7,884 nt of DNA, from assembly GCA_937876275.1 (NCBI GenBank), contig CALFIA010000346.1:1-7884 (forward strand), read 5' to 3'. This stretch comes from an uncultured Actinomycetes bacterium. GTDB lineage: Bacteria > Actinomycetota > Actinomycetes > S36-B12. Under the pieces are notes generated by a model. That model made no database searches. It worked only from the letters and a program-made list of their open reading frames with translations, and was not told the origin of the DNA. A program made the translations under genes and the position numbers. Below are positions 1 through 7,549 of the stretch, piece by piece (position 1 is the stretch's first letter; every line of letters starts with the position of its first letter).

Positions 1-1144
1 GGCCCTGGCCGACCAGTCCCCCGCACCGGTCTCTACCGATCAGGTCGCCACCGACCAACCCAGTTCCCCTTCACCCAACGCCGAGCCGGTCGTCGGTGGC
101 GAGCAGCTCGGCCGCAAGGGAGTGCAGGTCAATCTCGGGTCGGGTGCCAAGCCCCTCCCTGATATCTGGGCCAGCAGCTGGGTGCTCGCCGATGCCACGA
201 CGGGCGAGATCTTGGCCAGCAAGGGTGCGCACAAGCTACGCCCTCCGGCCAGCACCCTCAAGACCCTGACCGCCCTGACTCTGCTGCCGACGCTGCCGCT
301 CGACGGCACCTACGTCGGACGCCAGTCCGACATCGTCTCGGGCACGGCGATGGCCGGAGTCAAGCCGGGAGTCACGTATACGAATGAGCAGCTCTTCTAC
401 GGGATGATGCTGCCGAGCGGCAACGATGCAGCCCGCGCCCTGGCTCACTCCAACGGCGGACTCAAGAAGACCGTCGCGCAGATGAATGACGTGGCGGCCT
501 CGATCGGAGCACTCGACACAGTCGCGAAGACTCCCAACGGGCTCGACAAGAAGGGCCAGCACTCAAGCGCTTTCGACCTCGCACTTATCGCCATGCACGG
601 GCTGCAGATTCCGGAGTTTGCGACGATCGTGCGATCCAAGAAGGCCTCCTTCCCCAGCGAGGGTGGCGGCACGCATCCGATCTACACGAACAACCACCTG
701 CTACTTAGCGGCTATAAGGGCTGCATCGGCGTGAAGACCGGCTTCACCTCCAATGCCGGCCGCACCTTCATTGGAGCAGCAACGCGCAAGGGTCACACGC
801 TGGTCGTGGCACTCATGGGCATCAAGTCCGGTAGCGCGCAGGCCGCCGCGGCTGCACTTACCTGGGGTTTCAAGAACTACGGCAAGGTCACGCCGGTGGG
901 CACTCTCAAGGTCGCAGGTGTCGCGGTCTCCCCCGCCGCTGAGCCTTCCGCGCGCGAGACCACGACCGCGGTGATCGTCCCCAGCGGTCCTCCCGCCACT
1001 GCAGCCATCGCCGTGCCGGATGTCTCGCGCACGACCTGGCCCCCGATGGTCTGGTACGCGCTCATTGCGCTCGTCGTGGCCGGAGTTCTGGCATGGGCGT
1101 GGGTACGACGCAAGTCGCGAAGGTCGCCGTACAGCGTGATCTAG
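1..1144 (+). CDS. D-alanyl-D-alanine carboxypeptidase (PBP5-like, peptidase S11), 5' end cut off by the window
   Basis: Low-molecular-weight penicillin-binding protein that removes the terminal D-Ala from peptidoglycan stem peptides outside the cell. All three active-site motifs are visible: STLK at 251-262 (catalytic Ser and Lys), SGN at 416-424 and KTG at 734-742. The reading frame is open from base 2 with no stop, so the gene starts left of the window. A GTG at 122 could be taken as a start, but it would leave no signal peptide, and the codons before it encode a Pro/Ser/Thr-rich stretch (after ALAD) that looks like the spacer behind a cleaved signal peptide. A Pro/Ala-rich linker follows the catalytic domain. 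A C-terminal membrane helix (WYALIALVVAGVLAWAW, about 1049-1105) and an Arg/Lys-rich tail come last, so the protein is anchored with its catalytic domain outside. The layout matches membrane-anchored actinomycete DacB-type enzymes. The stop overlaps the stop of the convergent 2H gene. Confidence 0.93.
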   Translation, partial: ALADQSPAPVSTDQVATDQPSSPSPNAEPVVGGEQLGRKGVQVNLGSGAKPLPDIWASSWVLADATTGEILASKGAHKLRPPASTLKTLTALTLLPTLPLDGTYVGRQSDIVSGTAMAGVKPGVTYTNEQLFYGMMLPSGNDAARALAHSNGGLKKTVAQMNDVAASIGALDTVAKTPNGLDKKGQHSSAFDLALIAMHGLQIPEFATIVRSKKASFPSEGGGTHPIYTNNHLLLSGYKGCIGVKTGFTSNAGRTFIGAATRKGHTLVVALMGIKSGSAQAAAAALTWGFKNYGKVTPVGTLKVAGVAVSPAAEPSARETTTAVIVPSGPPATAAIAVPDVSRTTWPPMVWYALIALVVAGVLAWAWVRRKSRRSPYSVI

Positions 1145-1653
1145 CCCGCAAAGGCGAATGCCTGCAACGGATGCCACCCGTCTGCCTGCAATTGGTACAG
1201 ATGCATCTGGGTCACAGTGAAGGCCGCCCGGAAATCAGTGAAGTCATCGAACGCGCGATTGAGGATCTCGTCGTCGACATCGTGCGCGAGAGTCACATGC
1301 GGGTGATACGGGAATCGCGATTCGACCGCGAGAACTGCACTTCGCACCTTCGCCTCCACGCGCTCGCATGATGAAATACCGCGCGCTAGCGAGATGAAGA
1401 CGACCGGTGAGACAGGCTGAAAGGTGCCGGTGCCGTGCAATTCGACGGCAAAGGCTGAGCACTGAGCAGCGACTGCAGACAGATGGTCGATGACTCCCGG
1501 CATAACCTCGGAATCAATGTCGACAGGCGGCAGCAGGGTGATGTGCGCGGGCATGCGACCCATGCTCGGCTCGTAGCCCTTGCGCGCAAGATCGATCACC
1601 GAGCCGAAAGGCTCAGGAATCTCAATCGCGACCCCGAGGGTCATGCCGCTCAT
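1141..1653 (-). CDS. 2'-5' RNA ligase family protein (2H phosphoesterase, LigT/ThpR-like)
   Basis: A 170-residue protein with the two HxT motifs that define the 2H phosphoesterase superfamily: HITL at residues 37-40 and HVTL at residues 119-122, spaced as in LigT/ThpR proteins of similar length. Family members hydrolyse 2',3'-cyclic phosphates on RNA or small nucleotides, or reversibly join 2'-5' RNA ends in vitro. The physiological substrate of actinomycete members is not known to me, so no gene symbol is given. ATG at 1653 is used; a second ATG lies three codons downstream at 1644. Neither has a clear Shine-Dalgarno sequence. The gene follows trpS by 12 bases and is probably translated from the same message. 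Its TAG shares four bases with the convergent carboxypeptidase stop. No transmembrane or signal segment is seen, so it should be cytoplasmic. Confidence 0.85.
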   Translation of the reverse strand: MSGMTLGVAIEIPEPFGSVIDLARKGYEPSMGRMPAHITLLPPVDIDSEVMPGVIDHLSAVAAQCSAFAVELHGTGTFQPVSPVVFISLARGISSCERVEAKVRSAVLAVESRFPYHPHVTLAHDVDDEILNRAFDDFTDFRAAFTVTQMHLYQLQADGWHPLQAFAFAG

Positions 1654-1665
1654 CGTGGTGCGCGA

Positions 1666-2673
1666 CTACGACTCGTCGATTGCGACGAAGCCAATGCCTT
1701 CGTACACGCCTGCGAGAGTCTCGCGCGCAGTAGCGCGAGCCTTGCGGGCACCAACGCCCATCAAGTGACGCAGTTGCTCTTGGTCCCCCATGAGCTCATT
1801 GACGCGGGCACGAATCGGCTGCACGAGATCGAGCACGATGGCAGCCGTATCGCCCTTGAGGTCGCCGTAGCCCTTGCCCTCGTATGACGCAACCAGGTCG
1901 TCCATGGTTGTACCAGTGAGCGCTGTTTGGATTGTCAGCAGATTCGAGACACCCGGCTTGTTCTCGGGATCGAAAATGATCTCTCGGCCGGAGTCGGTGA
2001 CCGCACTCTTGAACTTCTTGGTCAATGCGGCATCTTCATCGAGAAGGAAGGCGCATCCACTCGGACTCGACTTGCTCATCTTCGACGTCGGATCCTGAAG
2101 GTCGACGATCTTCGCGGTCTCCTTGACGATCATCGCCTCAGGAACGGTCAGTGTCTTGCCGAAACGGGTGTTGAAGCGCTGCGCGAGATCTCGCGTGAGC
2201 TCAAGATGCTGGCGCTGGTCCTCGCCGACCGGGACGAGGTTTGCCTGGTACAGCAGGATGTCAGCGGCCTGAAGGATCGGGTACGTGTACAGCCCCACGG
2301 TTGCGCGCGCGGCACCATCCTTTTGCGACTTGTCCTTGAACTGAGTCATCCGACCAGCCTCGCCGAAGCCCGTCTGGCACTCCATCACCCAGGCGAGCTG
2401 GCTGTGCTCAGGCACGTGGCTCTGCACGAAGATCGTCGACTTCTCCGGATCAAGACCGATAGCGAGCAACTGCGCGAAGGTCAGCAGCGTGCGATGACGC
2501 AGAACCGCGGGATCATGCTCGACCGTGATCGCGTGCTGATCGACCACGCAGTAGTAGGCATCATTCGAATCCTGCAACGCCACCCAGTGACGCAAGGCCC
2601 CCAGGTAATTGCCGAGCTGGAGGGAATCAGCCGTGGGCTGGATTCCGGAGAGAACGCGGGGGCGCGGTGACAT
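1666..2673 (-). CDS. trpS: Tryptophanyl-tRNA synthetase
   Basis: Class I aminoacyl-tRNA synthetase that charges tRNA-Trp with tryptophan using ATP. The protein has 335 residues, the usual bacterial TrpRS length. The N-terminal GIQPT is followed by the HIGH-equivalent QLGN at residues 19-22. YPILQAADILLY at about 131-142 carries the conserved Asp of the tryptophan pocket, followed by VPVGEDQRQHLEL. The KMSKS loop is exact at residues 198-202. The frame stays open upstream to 2733, which would add 20 residues (MRRPTTARRS...), but family members begin right at the segment before GIQPT. ATG at 2673 is therefore chosen. It lies four bases after the stop of the upstream CNNM gene and has no evident Shine-Dalgarno, which suggests translational coupling. 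A 2H phosphoesterase gene follows after 12 bases. Confidence 0.97.
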   Translation of the reverse strand: MSPRPRVLSGIQPTADSLQLGNYLGALRHWVALQDSNDAYYCVVDQHAITVEHDPAVLRHRTLLTFAQLLAIGLDPEKSTIFVQSHVPEHSQLAWVMECQTGFGEAGRMTQFKDKSQKDGAARATVGLYTYPILQAADILLYQANLVPVGEDQRQHLELTRDLAQRFNTRFGKTLTVPEAMIVKETAKIVDLQDPTSKMSKSSPSGCAFLLDEDAALTKKFKSAVTDSGREIIFDPENKPGVSNLLTIQTALTGTTMDDLVASYEGKGYGDLKGDTAAIVLDLVQPIRARVNELMGDQEQLRHLMGVGARKARATARETLAGVYEGIGFVAIDES

Positions 2674-2677
2674 GTGG

Positions 2678-4009
2678 CTATTGTGGCAAATCGCCAGCGG
2701 CCGGCTCCGCCTGGCCGTCGTCGGGCGTCGCAATCGGCACCGGCGTGACGCGCACTCGAGCTATGCGCCGCCCGTCGAGCTCGATCACCTCGAAGCGATG
2801 CGCACCGGCCACGACATCGTCTCCCACCTCAGGCACATCACCGAGTTGCGAGACCACGAAGCCCGCGACTGTCTCGTACGGGCCTTCCGGCAACGTGATG
2901 CCGGTCTCCTCGGCGAAGTCCTCGATGTTGAGGAGGCCGTCGACCGTCGTCACCCCGAATGAACGAGCAGCCTCGGGCCGCTGCACGAGGTCGTACTCAT
3001 CCTTGATGTCACCGATGAGCTCCTCGACGAGGTCTTCGAGGGTCACGATGCCCGCAGTTCCGCCGTACTCGTCTTCGACGATCGCCATGTGCTGGCGAAG
3101 CCGACGCATCTCGGTCAACGTGCTGAGCACACCCTTGGTGCCTGGGAATGCTGTCATCGGCCGAACGAGTTCGCCGACACGGATAGATCTCTCGGCTAAG
3201 TCCGGCGCAAGGATGTCGCGCACGTGCACGAAGCCGACAACGTCGTCCATGGAATCGCGGATCACGGGATAACGCGAGTGCGGTTGATCCACAACCGCCC
3301 TCACCGCCTTGAAGATGGGCATCGATGCATCGAGGAACTCCACCTCGGTGCGCGGAATCATCACCTCGCGCAATTCGCGATCTCCGGCAGAGAACACGTC
3401 GTCGATCAGCTCGCGCTCCTCGACGGATAGATCCTCATGTGACGCAACAAGCCCGCGTAACTCTTCGCCGCTGATCTGCTCCTTCGAGGCGTGCGGATCA
3501 CCGCCGAGAAGTCGCACTACCGCATTGGTGGAGACGGAAAGAAGTGCGATAAACGGCTTGAAGATCTTCGCGGTCACATCAATGGGGCCTGCGGCAACCA
3601 GGGCGATGCTCTCGGCACGTTGCAGCGCTAGTCGCTTGGGAACCAGTTCACCGATCACCAACGACAGGTACGCCACGAGGATCGTGATGAGGATGAAACT
3701 GATTGTTGCTGCCCAGGACTCCGGCACACCCCAGCCGACGAGAAAAGGAGTGAGCAGCGGTGCGATTTCCGCGCCGCCGAAGCCGGCCGAGAACAGCGCA
3801 GCAAGCGTGATGCCCACCTGACCTGCGGCGAGAAAGCGATTGGGGTTTCGAGTAAGGCGCTCAAGTGTGCGACCGCGACGCCCCTTCTTGCTCAGTTGCT
3901 TGATCTGCCCCTCGCGCAGCGAGATGAGGGCGATCTCCGCGGCAACGAAAAGCGAGGCAATGACCGTCAGGACAAGGACGACCAGCAGGCTCCTCAGAAT
4001 CTCGAACAC
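2678..4009 (-). CDS. CNNM/hemolysin C-family membrane protein with CBS pair and CorC domain
   Basis: A 443-residue membrane protein of the family often annotated as hemolysin, HlyC/CorC or MgtE-like UPF0053, linked in studied members to Mg2+ (or Co2+) efflux and homeostasis. Domains in order: a CNNM/DUF21 transmembrane domain (about residues 1-190) with hydrophobic segments near 6-31, 66-92, 100-121 and 134-168, including the family motif IGELVPKRLA at 119-128; a CBS pair (about 210-335) with REVMIPRTEV at 214-223 and EDEYGGTAGIVTLEDLVEE at 312-330; and a CorC/HlyC C-terminal domain (about 345-425). The tail is Pro/Ala/Asp-rich. The start is GTG at 4009; a GGAG lies only two bases upstream, closer than usual, so the exact start is uncertain. 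It follows the MFS gene by 46 bases and precedes trpS by 4. The transported ion cannot be told from sequence alone. Confidence 0.92.
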   Translation of the reverse strand: MFEILRSLLVVLVLTVIASLFVAAEIALISLREGQIKQLSKKGRRGRTLERLTRNPNRFLAAGQVGITLAALFSAGFGGAEIAPLLTPFLVGWGVPESWAATISFILITILVAYLSLVIGELVPKRLALQRAESIALVAAGPIDVTAKIFKPFIALLSVSTNAVVRLLGGDPHASKEQISGEELRGLVASHEDLSVEERELIDDVFSAGDRELREVMIPRTEVEFLDASMPIFKAVRAVVDQPHSRYPVIRDSMDDVVGFVHVRDILAPDLAERSIRVGELVRPMTAFPGTKGVLSTLTEMRRLRQHMAIVEDEYGGTAGIVTLEDLVEELIGDIKDEYDLVQRPEAARSFGVTTVDGLLNIEDFAEETGITLPEGPYETVAGFVVSQLGDVPEVGDDVVAGAHRFEVIELDGRRIARVRVTPVPIATPDDGQAEPAAGDLPQ

Positions 4010-4055
4010 GGCTCCACAATACGGATTCGTGCCCTCCGTGCTTCAGCGACGTGCG

Positions 4056-5282
4056 CTAGGCGCGCACCGGAGTCTTTCTCTCTCGGGTCATGGTCACGCC
4101 GACGATCAGTGCGAGAAGTGCTGCGACAGCCATGCACACGGTCATCGAGACGGCGGGGTCACCGGGGGTGAAGCCGACGAAAGGGGTGATGAGGATCCCC
4201 CCGAAGAAGGTACCTGCACCCAGAACGGCTCCGGCAGCTCCGCGAGTGTGGGAGCGCTCAACTCCGAGCACCGTTGCATTGGGCGTGATCATGCCGCGCA
4301 TGGCGAGTATCACGAAGAGCGCCACCAGGATCGGCACGAGGGGCCGCTCAAGTGCGAATACTTCGATCGTCAGGAGAAGGCACGACGCCACGGCGACGGA
4401 TAATCCCAGAATGAGGAGACCTCGAACCGGCCAACGCTTCACGAGTCGGGCATTGATGAATCCCATGATCATCAATCCCGCAGAATTCATGGCAAGAATC
4501 AACGTGTACTGGTTCGCACTGAGGTCGAATTGCTCCTGCAGTACAAAGGCAGACTCCGCGAGATAGGCGTACAAGGAAGAGAAGGCGAGTACTAGCGTGA
4601 TCGCGTAGCCCATGAAGACGCGATCGCGGAAGAGAGCCAGGTATGAACGGCCTGCTGAAGCCGGGCCACCGACAGTACGTGCGTGGTCAGCATGAGTCTC
4701 GGGTATGTAGATCGCAATCGCGATTGCCAGGATCACGTCGACGATAAAGAGGAAGACGAAACCGGATCGCCAGGTACCGGTCAGGGCGAGAAGCAGTCCA
4801 CCGATGATCGGCGCGGCGATCGTGGCCGTCACTGTCAGGCTGATGAAGATGGAGAAGAGTCGAGCGGCCGCCTTGCCCGAGGTGACATCGGCGGCAATGG
4901 CACGCGCAATCGCAATTCCTGCACCGCCGGCCAAACCTTGGATCAACCGCATCACCAGCAGAATTCCGATCGTCGGCGAGAGCGCGACACCCAGGCTCGC
5001 GAGTCCCGCGATGGCGGTCGTGATGATGACGATGCGGCGCCGACCTAATGAATCGGTCATTGGCCCGAAGAGGAGCTGCCCGATCACGATGCCCACGAGA
5101 TTGACGGCCAAGGTCAATGCGACTTGAGCACTGGTCGCGTGAAGCTCCTCGGCTATCTGAGGGAACGCAGGCAGGTAGATATCCATCGAGGTCGGCGCGT
5201 AGGCGTTGAGCGCAGCAAGGATCACCGTCAGGATCGTCATCCGCCTGCCGGTAAAAACAACAGGCGAGGAAGGGGATGTCAT
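4056..5282 (-). CDS. MFS multidrug exporter, Bcr/CflA type
   Basis: Inner-membrane proton-driven exporter of the major facilitator superfamily, closest in character to Bcr/CflA drug:H+ antiporters. Support: about 408 residues with about 12 hydrophobic segments; the family-typical first helix ending in TSMDIYLPAFPQIA; loop 2-3 motif A GPMTDSLGRRR; and the helix-4 motif RLIQGLAGGAGIAIARAIAAD, resembling the RxxQAxGAAxxxVxxRAI pattern of the Bcr group. The substrate cannot be inferred. Three starts are possible: GTG 5288, ATG 5282 and ATG 5240. ATG 5282 is chosen because AGGAAGG lies seven bases upstream and because it keeps two arginines before the first helix. However, that site and the start codon lie inside the icd terminator hairpin. 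ATG 5240 would avoid the hairpin and give about 394 residues, but lacks a good binding site. Codon use matches the icd and trpS side, so there is no sign of recent transfer. Confidence 0.9.
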   Translation of the reverse strand: MTSPSSPVVFTGRRMTILTVILAALNAYAPTSMDIYLPAFPQIAEELHATSAQVALTLAVNLVGIVIGQLLFGPMTDSLGRRRIVIITTAIAGLASLGVALSPTIGILLVMRLIQGLAGGAGIAIARAIAADVTSGKAAARLFSIFISLTVTATIAAPIIGGLLLALTGTWRSGFVFLFIVDVILAIAIAIYIPETHADHARTVGGPASAGRSYLALFRDRVFMGYAITLVLAFSSLYAYLAESAFVLQEQFDLSANQYTLILAMNSAGLMIMGFINARLVKRWPVRGLLILGLSVAVASCLLLTIEVFALERPLVPILVALFVILAMRGMITPNATVLGVERSHTRGAAGAVLGAGTFFGGILITPFVGFTPGDPAVSMTVCMAVAALLALIVGVTMTRERKTPVRA

Positions 5283-5303
5283 ACGCACCCCTTCCTCGCC
5301 TGT
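5253..5303 (-). terminator. Rho-independent terminator after icd, overlapping the MFS start
   Basis: Perfect 16-bp inverted repeat: on the + strand ACAGGCGAGGAAGGGG at 5260-5275 and CCCCTTCCTCGCCTGT at 5288-5303, with a 12-base loop. Read on the minus strand it begins 16 bases after the icd stop, has 11 G:C pairs of 16, and is followed at once by TGTTTTT, the U-tract. It is oriented to end transcripts coming from mdh-icd. The loop contains the ATG (5282) of the MFS gene and the 5' arm contains its ribosome binding site. It could therefore also act as a translational or transcriptional attenuator for the exporter. Confidence 0.85.
5290..5296 (-). promoter_or_regulatory. Ribosome binding site AGGAAGG for the MFS exporter
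   Basis: AGGAAGG on the minus strand, seven bases before ATG 5282, is the best Shine-Dalgarno candidate in this region and decides that start over GTG 5288 (two bases away) and ATG 5240. It is entirely within one arm of the 16-bp terminator hairpin, so it should be masked in any message that reads through from icd. Confidence 0.55.
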
Positions 5304-5319
5304 GTGACGAAACTGAAGA

Positions 5320-6543
5320 CTAGGCCTTCATCGCCTTCTGCAGGTTCTCATCGATGGCTGCCAGGAAGTCCTGGGTGGTCAGCCACGGTGCGTCCTTGCT
5401 GATGAGCAGGGCGAGATCCTTGGTCATCTTGCCTTCCTCGACGGTCTCGACGCAGACGCGCTCGAGAGTCTCGGCAAAGGCAGACACGGCAGGGGTGTTG
5501 TCCATGCGACCGCGATGGGTCAGGCCCTGGGTCCACGCGAAGATCGAGGCGATCGGGTTGGTGGAGGTGGGCTTGCCCTGCTGATGCTGGCGGTAGTGAC
5601 GGGTCACGGTGCCGTGAGCTGCTTCAGCCTCGACAGTCTTGCCGTCCGGGGTCATCAGCACTGAGGTCATCAGGCCGAGCGAGCCGAAGCCCTGGGCCAC
5701 GGTGTCGGACTGCACGTCACCGTCGTAGTTCTTGCACGCCCAGACGTAGCCGCCCTCCCACTTCATGGCTGCAGCGACCATGTCGTCGATCAGACGGTGC
5801 TCGTACTCGATGCCCGCAGCCTCGAACTCTGCCTTGAACTCGTTCTCGTAGACATCGGCGAAGATGTCCTTGAACTGGCCGTCATAGGCCTTGAGGATCG
5901 TGTTCTTGGTCGACAGGTACACGGGGTACTTGCGGTTCAGGCCGTAGCGCATCGATGCACGAGCAAAGTCGCGAATCGAGTCATCGAGGTTGTACATGCC
6001 CATCGCAACGCCGGCGCCCGGGAAGTCGAACACCTCGAACTCCATCGGAGCCGAGCCATCGGTCGGGGTGTAGGTCATCGTGAGCTTGCCGGCACCGGGC
6101 ACCTTGAAGTCGGTGGCCTTGTACTGATCGCCGAAAGCGTGACGGCCGACGACGATCGGCTTGGTCCAGCCCGGAACCAGGCGCGGGATGTTGCTGATGA
6201 TGATTGGCTCACGGAAGATGACGCCACCGAGGATGTTGCGGATTGTGCCGTTTGGCGACTTCCACATCTTCTTCAGGCCGAACTCTTCAACACGTGCTTC
6301 ATCAGGCGTGATGGTCGCGCACTTAACACCAACGCCGTGCTTCTTGATGGCGTTCGCAGAATCGATTGTGACCTGATCGTCGGTTGCATCACGGTTCTCG
6401 ATGGACAAGTCGTAGTACTCGAGGTTCACATCAAGGTAAGGCAGAATCAGCTGGTCCTTGATGAACTGCCAGATGATGCGAGTCATCTCGTCGCCATCAA
6501 GTTCGACTACTGTGCCTTTAACTTCAATCTTGCTCATCGTCAT
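5320..6543 (-). CDS. icd: NADP-dependent isocitrate dehydrogenase (dimeric, eukaryote-like type II)
   Basis: TCA-cycle enzyme that oxidatively decarboxylates isocitrate to 2-oxoglutarate, producing NADPH. The protein has 407 residues, like the dimeric type II enzymes of mycobacteria and the eukaryotic IDH1/2 group, and unlike the roughly 740-residue monomeric enzyme of many other actinobacteria. Visible motifs: substrate-binding SPNGTIRN at residues 96-103; GRHAFGDQY at 133-141, whose Arg corresponds to human IDH1 R132; the family signature NYDGDVQSDTVAQGFGS at 272-288; and the NADP-binding AHGTVTRHYR at 309-318. ATG 6543 and ATG 6537 (giving MSKIEV, the usual family N-terminus) are both possible; the only ribosome-binding candidate is a weak CGGAA. 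The gene lies 40 bases after mdh, probably in the same operon, and a strong terminator follows its stop. GC-ending codons rise from about 65% in the first 60 codons to near 80% in the middle (hand counts). Confidence 0.97.
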   Translation of the reverse strand: MTMSKIEVKGTVVELDGDEMTRIIWQFIKDQLILPYLDVNLEYYDLSIENRDATDDQVTIDSANAIKKHGVGVKCATITPDEARVEEFGLKKMWKSPNGTIRNILGGVIFREPIIISNIPRLVPGWTKPIVVGRHAFGDQYKATDFKVPGAGKLTMTYTPTDGSAPMEFEVFDFPGAGVAMGMYNLDDSIRDFARASMRYGLNRKYPVYLSTKNTILKAYDGQFKDIFADVYENEFKAEFEAAGIEYEHRLIDDMVAAAMKWEGGYVWACKNYDGDVQSDTVAQGFGSLGLMTSVLMTPDGKTVEAEAAHGTVTRHYRQHQQGKPTSTNPIASIFAWTQGLTHRGRMDNTPAVSAFAETLERVCVETVEEGKMTKDLALLISKDAPWLTTQDFLAAIDENLQKAMKA

Positions 6544-6583
6544 TTTCCGTTCTGTAGTAAATCTTTTGTGGTAATCGTCAGGC

Positions 6584-7534
6584 TTAGAGGTCTTTAACGT
6601 CTGCTTGCTTTTCGCGAACTGCTTCAGCCGCTTCCTTCAAGCCTGCAAGTTCAGTTTCGGTCAGTTCGGTTTCCACTACGCGACGGATACCTTCGCGACC
6701 AATTTGGGCTTCAACGCCGAGGTAGACACCTTCGATGCCGTATTCGCCATCAACCCATGCACACACTGGCATGACAGCGCCTGAATCTTCGATGACGGCC
6801 TTGGCCATACGAGCCGCAGCGGCTGATGGAGCGTAGTAAGCAGAACCGGTCTTCAACAGCGCAACAACTTCAGCGCCACCGTTGCGGGTACGCACAACAA
6901 GTTCTTCGATCTTTTCTGCAGACAACAGATCCGACAATGGCTTTCCATCAACAGTGCAACGTGATGGAACAGGAACCATGGTGTCACCGTGTGAACCAAG
7001 CGTCAGTGTCTTAACTGAGGCAACTGGGACCTGAAGTTCTTCTGCAACAAAGTTTGTGAAGCGTGCGGTATCAAGCATGCCTGCCTGTCCAAGTACGCGA
7101 TTCTTCGGGAAGTTGGTTGCAAGTTGTGCAAGAGCAGTCATTTCGTCAAGTGGATTCGACACCACGATGATGACTGCATTCGGTGCATGTTTAGCAACGT
7201 TCTCTGCAACGCCGCGAACAATCTTTGCGTTGGTTTCGATCAGGTCCATGCGGCTCATGCCTGGCTTGCGTGGCAAACCTGCAGTAATCACGACAACATC
7301 AGAACCTGCGATTGCTTCGTAACCCTGACCATCGACAGTTGTTGTTTGACCAACGATCTTTGTTTCGAAACCTTCGATTGAGCGTGACTGATTCATATCA
7401 AGAGCAAGACCTTCTGGCTTACCTTCGAGAATGTCAGTGAGAACAACAGTGTCGACAATGTTGTACTCGGCGATACGTTGTGCAGTGGTTGAACCGTAGA
7501 AACCTGCACCTACAACTGTTACTTTGCCAGCCAT
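6584..7534 (-). CDS. mdh: Malate dehydrogenase, LDH-like type (MDH3)
   Basis: NAD-dependent interconversion of malate and oxaloacetate in the TCA cycle. The protein has 316 residues: Rossmann motif GAGFYGS at 9-15; Asp34 after the second strand, favouring NAD over NADP; substrate loop LPRKPGMSRMDL at 87-98, with Arg89 at the position that selects malate/oxaloacetate over lactate/pyruvate; SNPLD at 126-130; Asp155 and Arg158 in MLDTARF; and catalytic His182 in LGSHGDTMVP. These are features of the LDH-like MDH group, whereas Streptomyces, Mycobacterium and Corynebacterium use the cytosolic-type enzyme with a GAAGQI motif. ATG 7534 has AAAGGG six bases upstream. Codon use is odd: 21 of the first 61 codons end in G or C (hand count), against about 60-80% in the neighbours. 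This suggests acquisition by transfer. The nearby palindrome may regulate it. Confidence 0.96.
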   Translation of the reverse strand: MAGKVTVVGAGFYGSTTAQRIAEYNIVDTVVLTDILEGKPEGLALDMNQSRSIEGFETKIVGQTTTVDGQGYEAIAGSDVVVITAGLPRKPGMSRMDLIETNAKIVRGVAENVAKHAPNAVIIVVSNPLDEMTALAQLATNFPKNRVLGQAGMLDTARFTNFVAEELQVPVASVKTLTLGSHGDTMVPVPSRCTVDGKPLSDLLSAEKIEELVVRTRNGGAEVVALLKTGSAYYAPSAAAARMAKAVIEDSGAVMPVCAWVDGEYGIEGVYLGVEAQIGREGIRRVVETELTETELAGLKEAAEAVREKQADVKDL

Positions 7535-7549
7535 GAAAAACCCTTTACT

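Noticed and set aside
1927..2670. 247-codon open frame on the + strand across trpS
   Set aside because: Antisense shadow of trpS. The translation is rich in Arg, Leu and His with no domain pattern, and no ribosome binding site or promoter supports it.
2674..2733. N-terminal extension of trpS by 20 residues
   Set aside because: The extra residues overlap the CNNM coding region, are not part of TrpRS, and the family-typical start lies at 2673.
3319..3336. GCATCGATGC-type palindrome around the ATCGATGCATCGA stretch
   Set aside because: It lies inside the CNNM coding region and is explained by codons of the CBS domain; no promoter or gene start is nearby.
4021..4039. Small hairpin ACGGA...TCCGT in the 46-base gap between the MFS and CNNM genes
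   Set aside because: Only a five-base stem with no U-tract, so it is not a credible terminator; the two genes are more likely cotranscribed.
3840..4403. 187-codon + strand open frame spanning the CNNM-MFS junction
   Set aside because: It overlaps two well-supported genes on the other strand, and its translation is compositionally biased (Arg, His, Gly, Ser) as expected for a shadow frame.
5797..6597. 266-codon open frame on the + strand across most of icd
   Set aside because: It is antisense to a gene with unmistakable family motifs. High GC and strong GC3 in icd suppress stops on the opposite strand, and the translation shows no recognisable domain.
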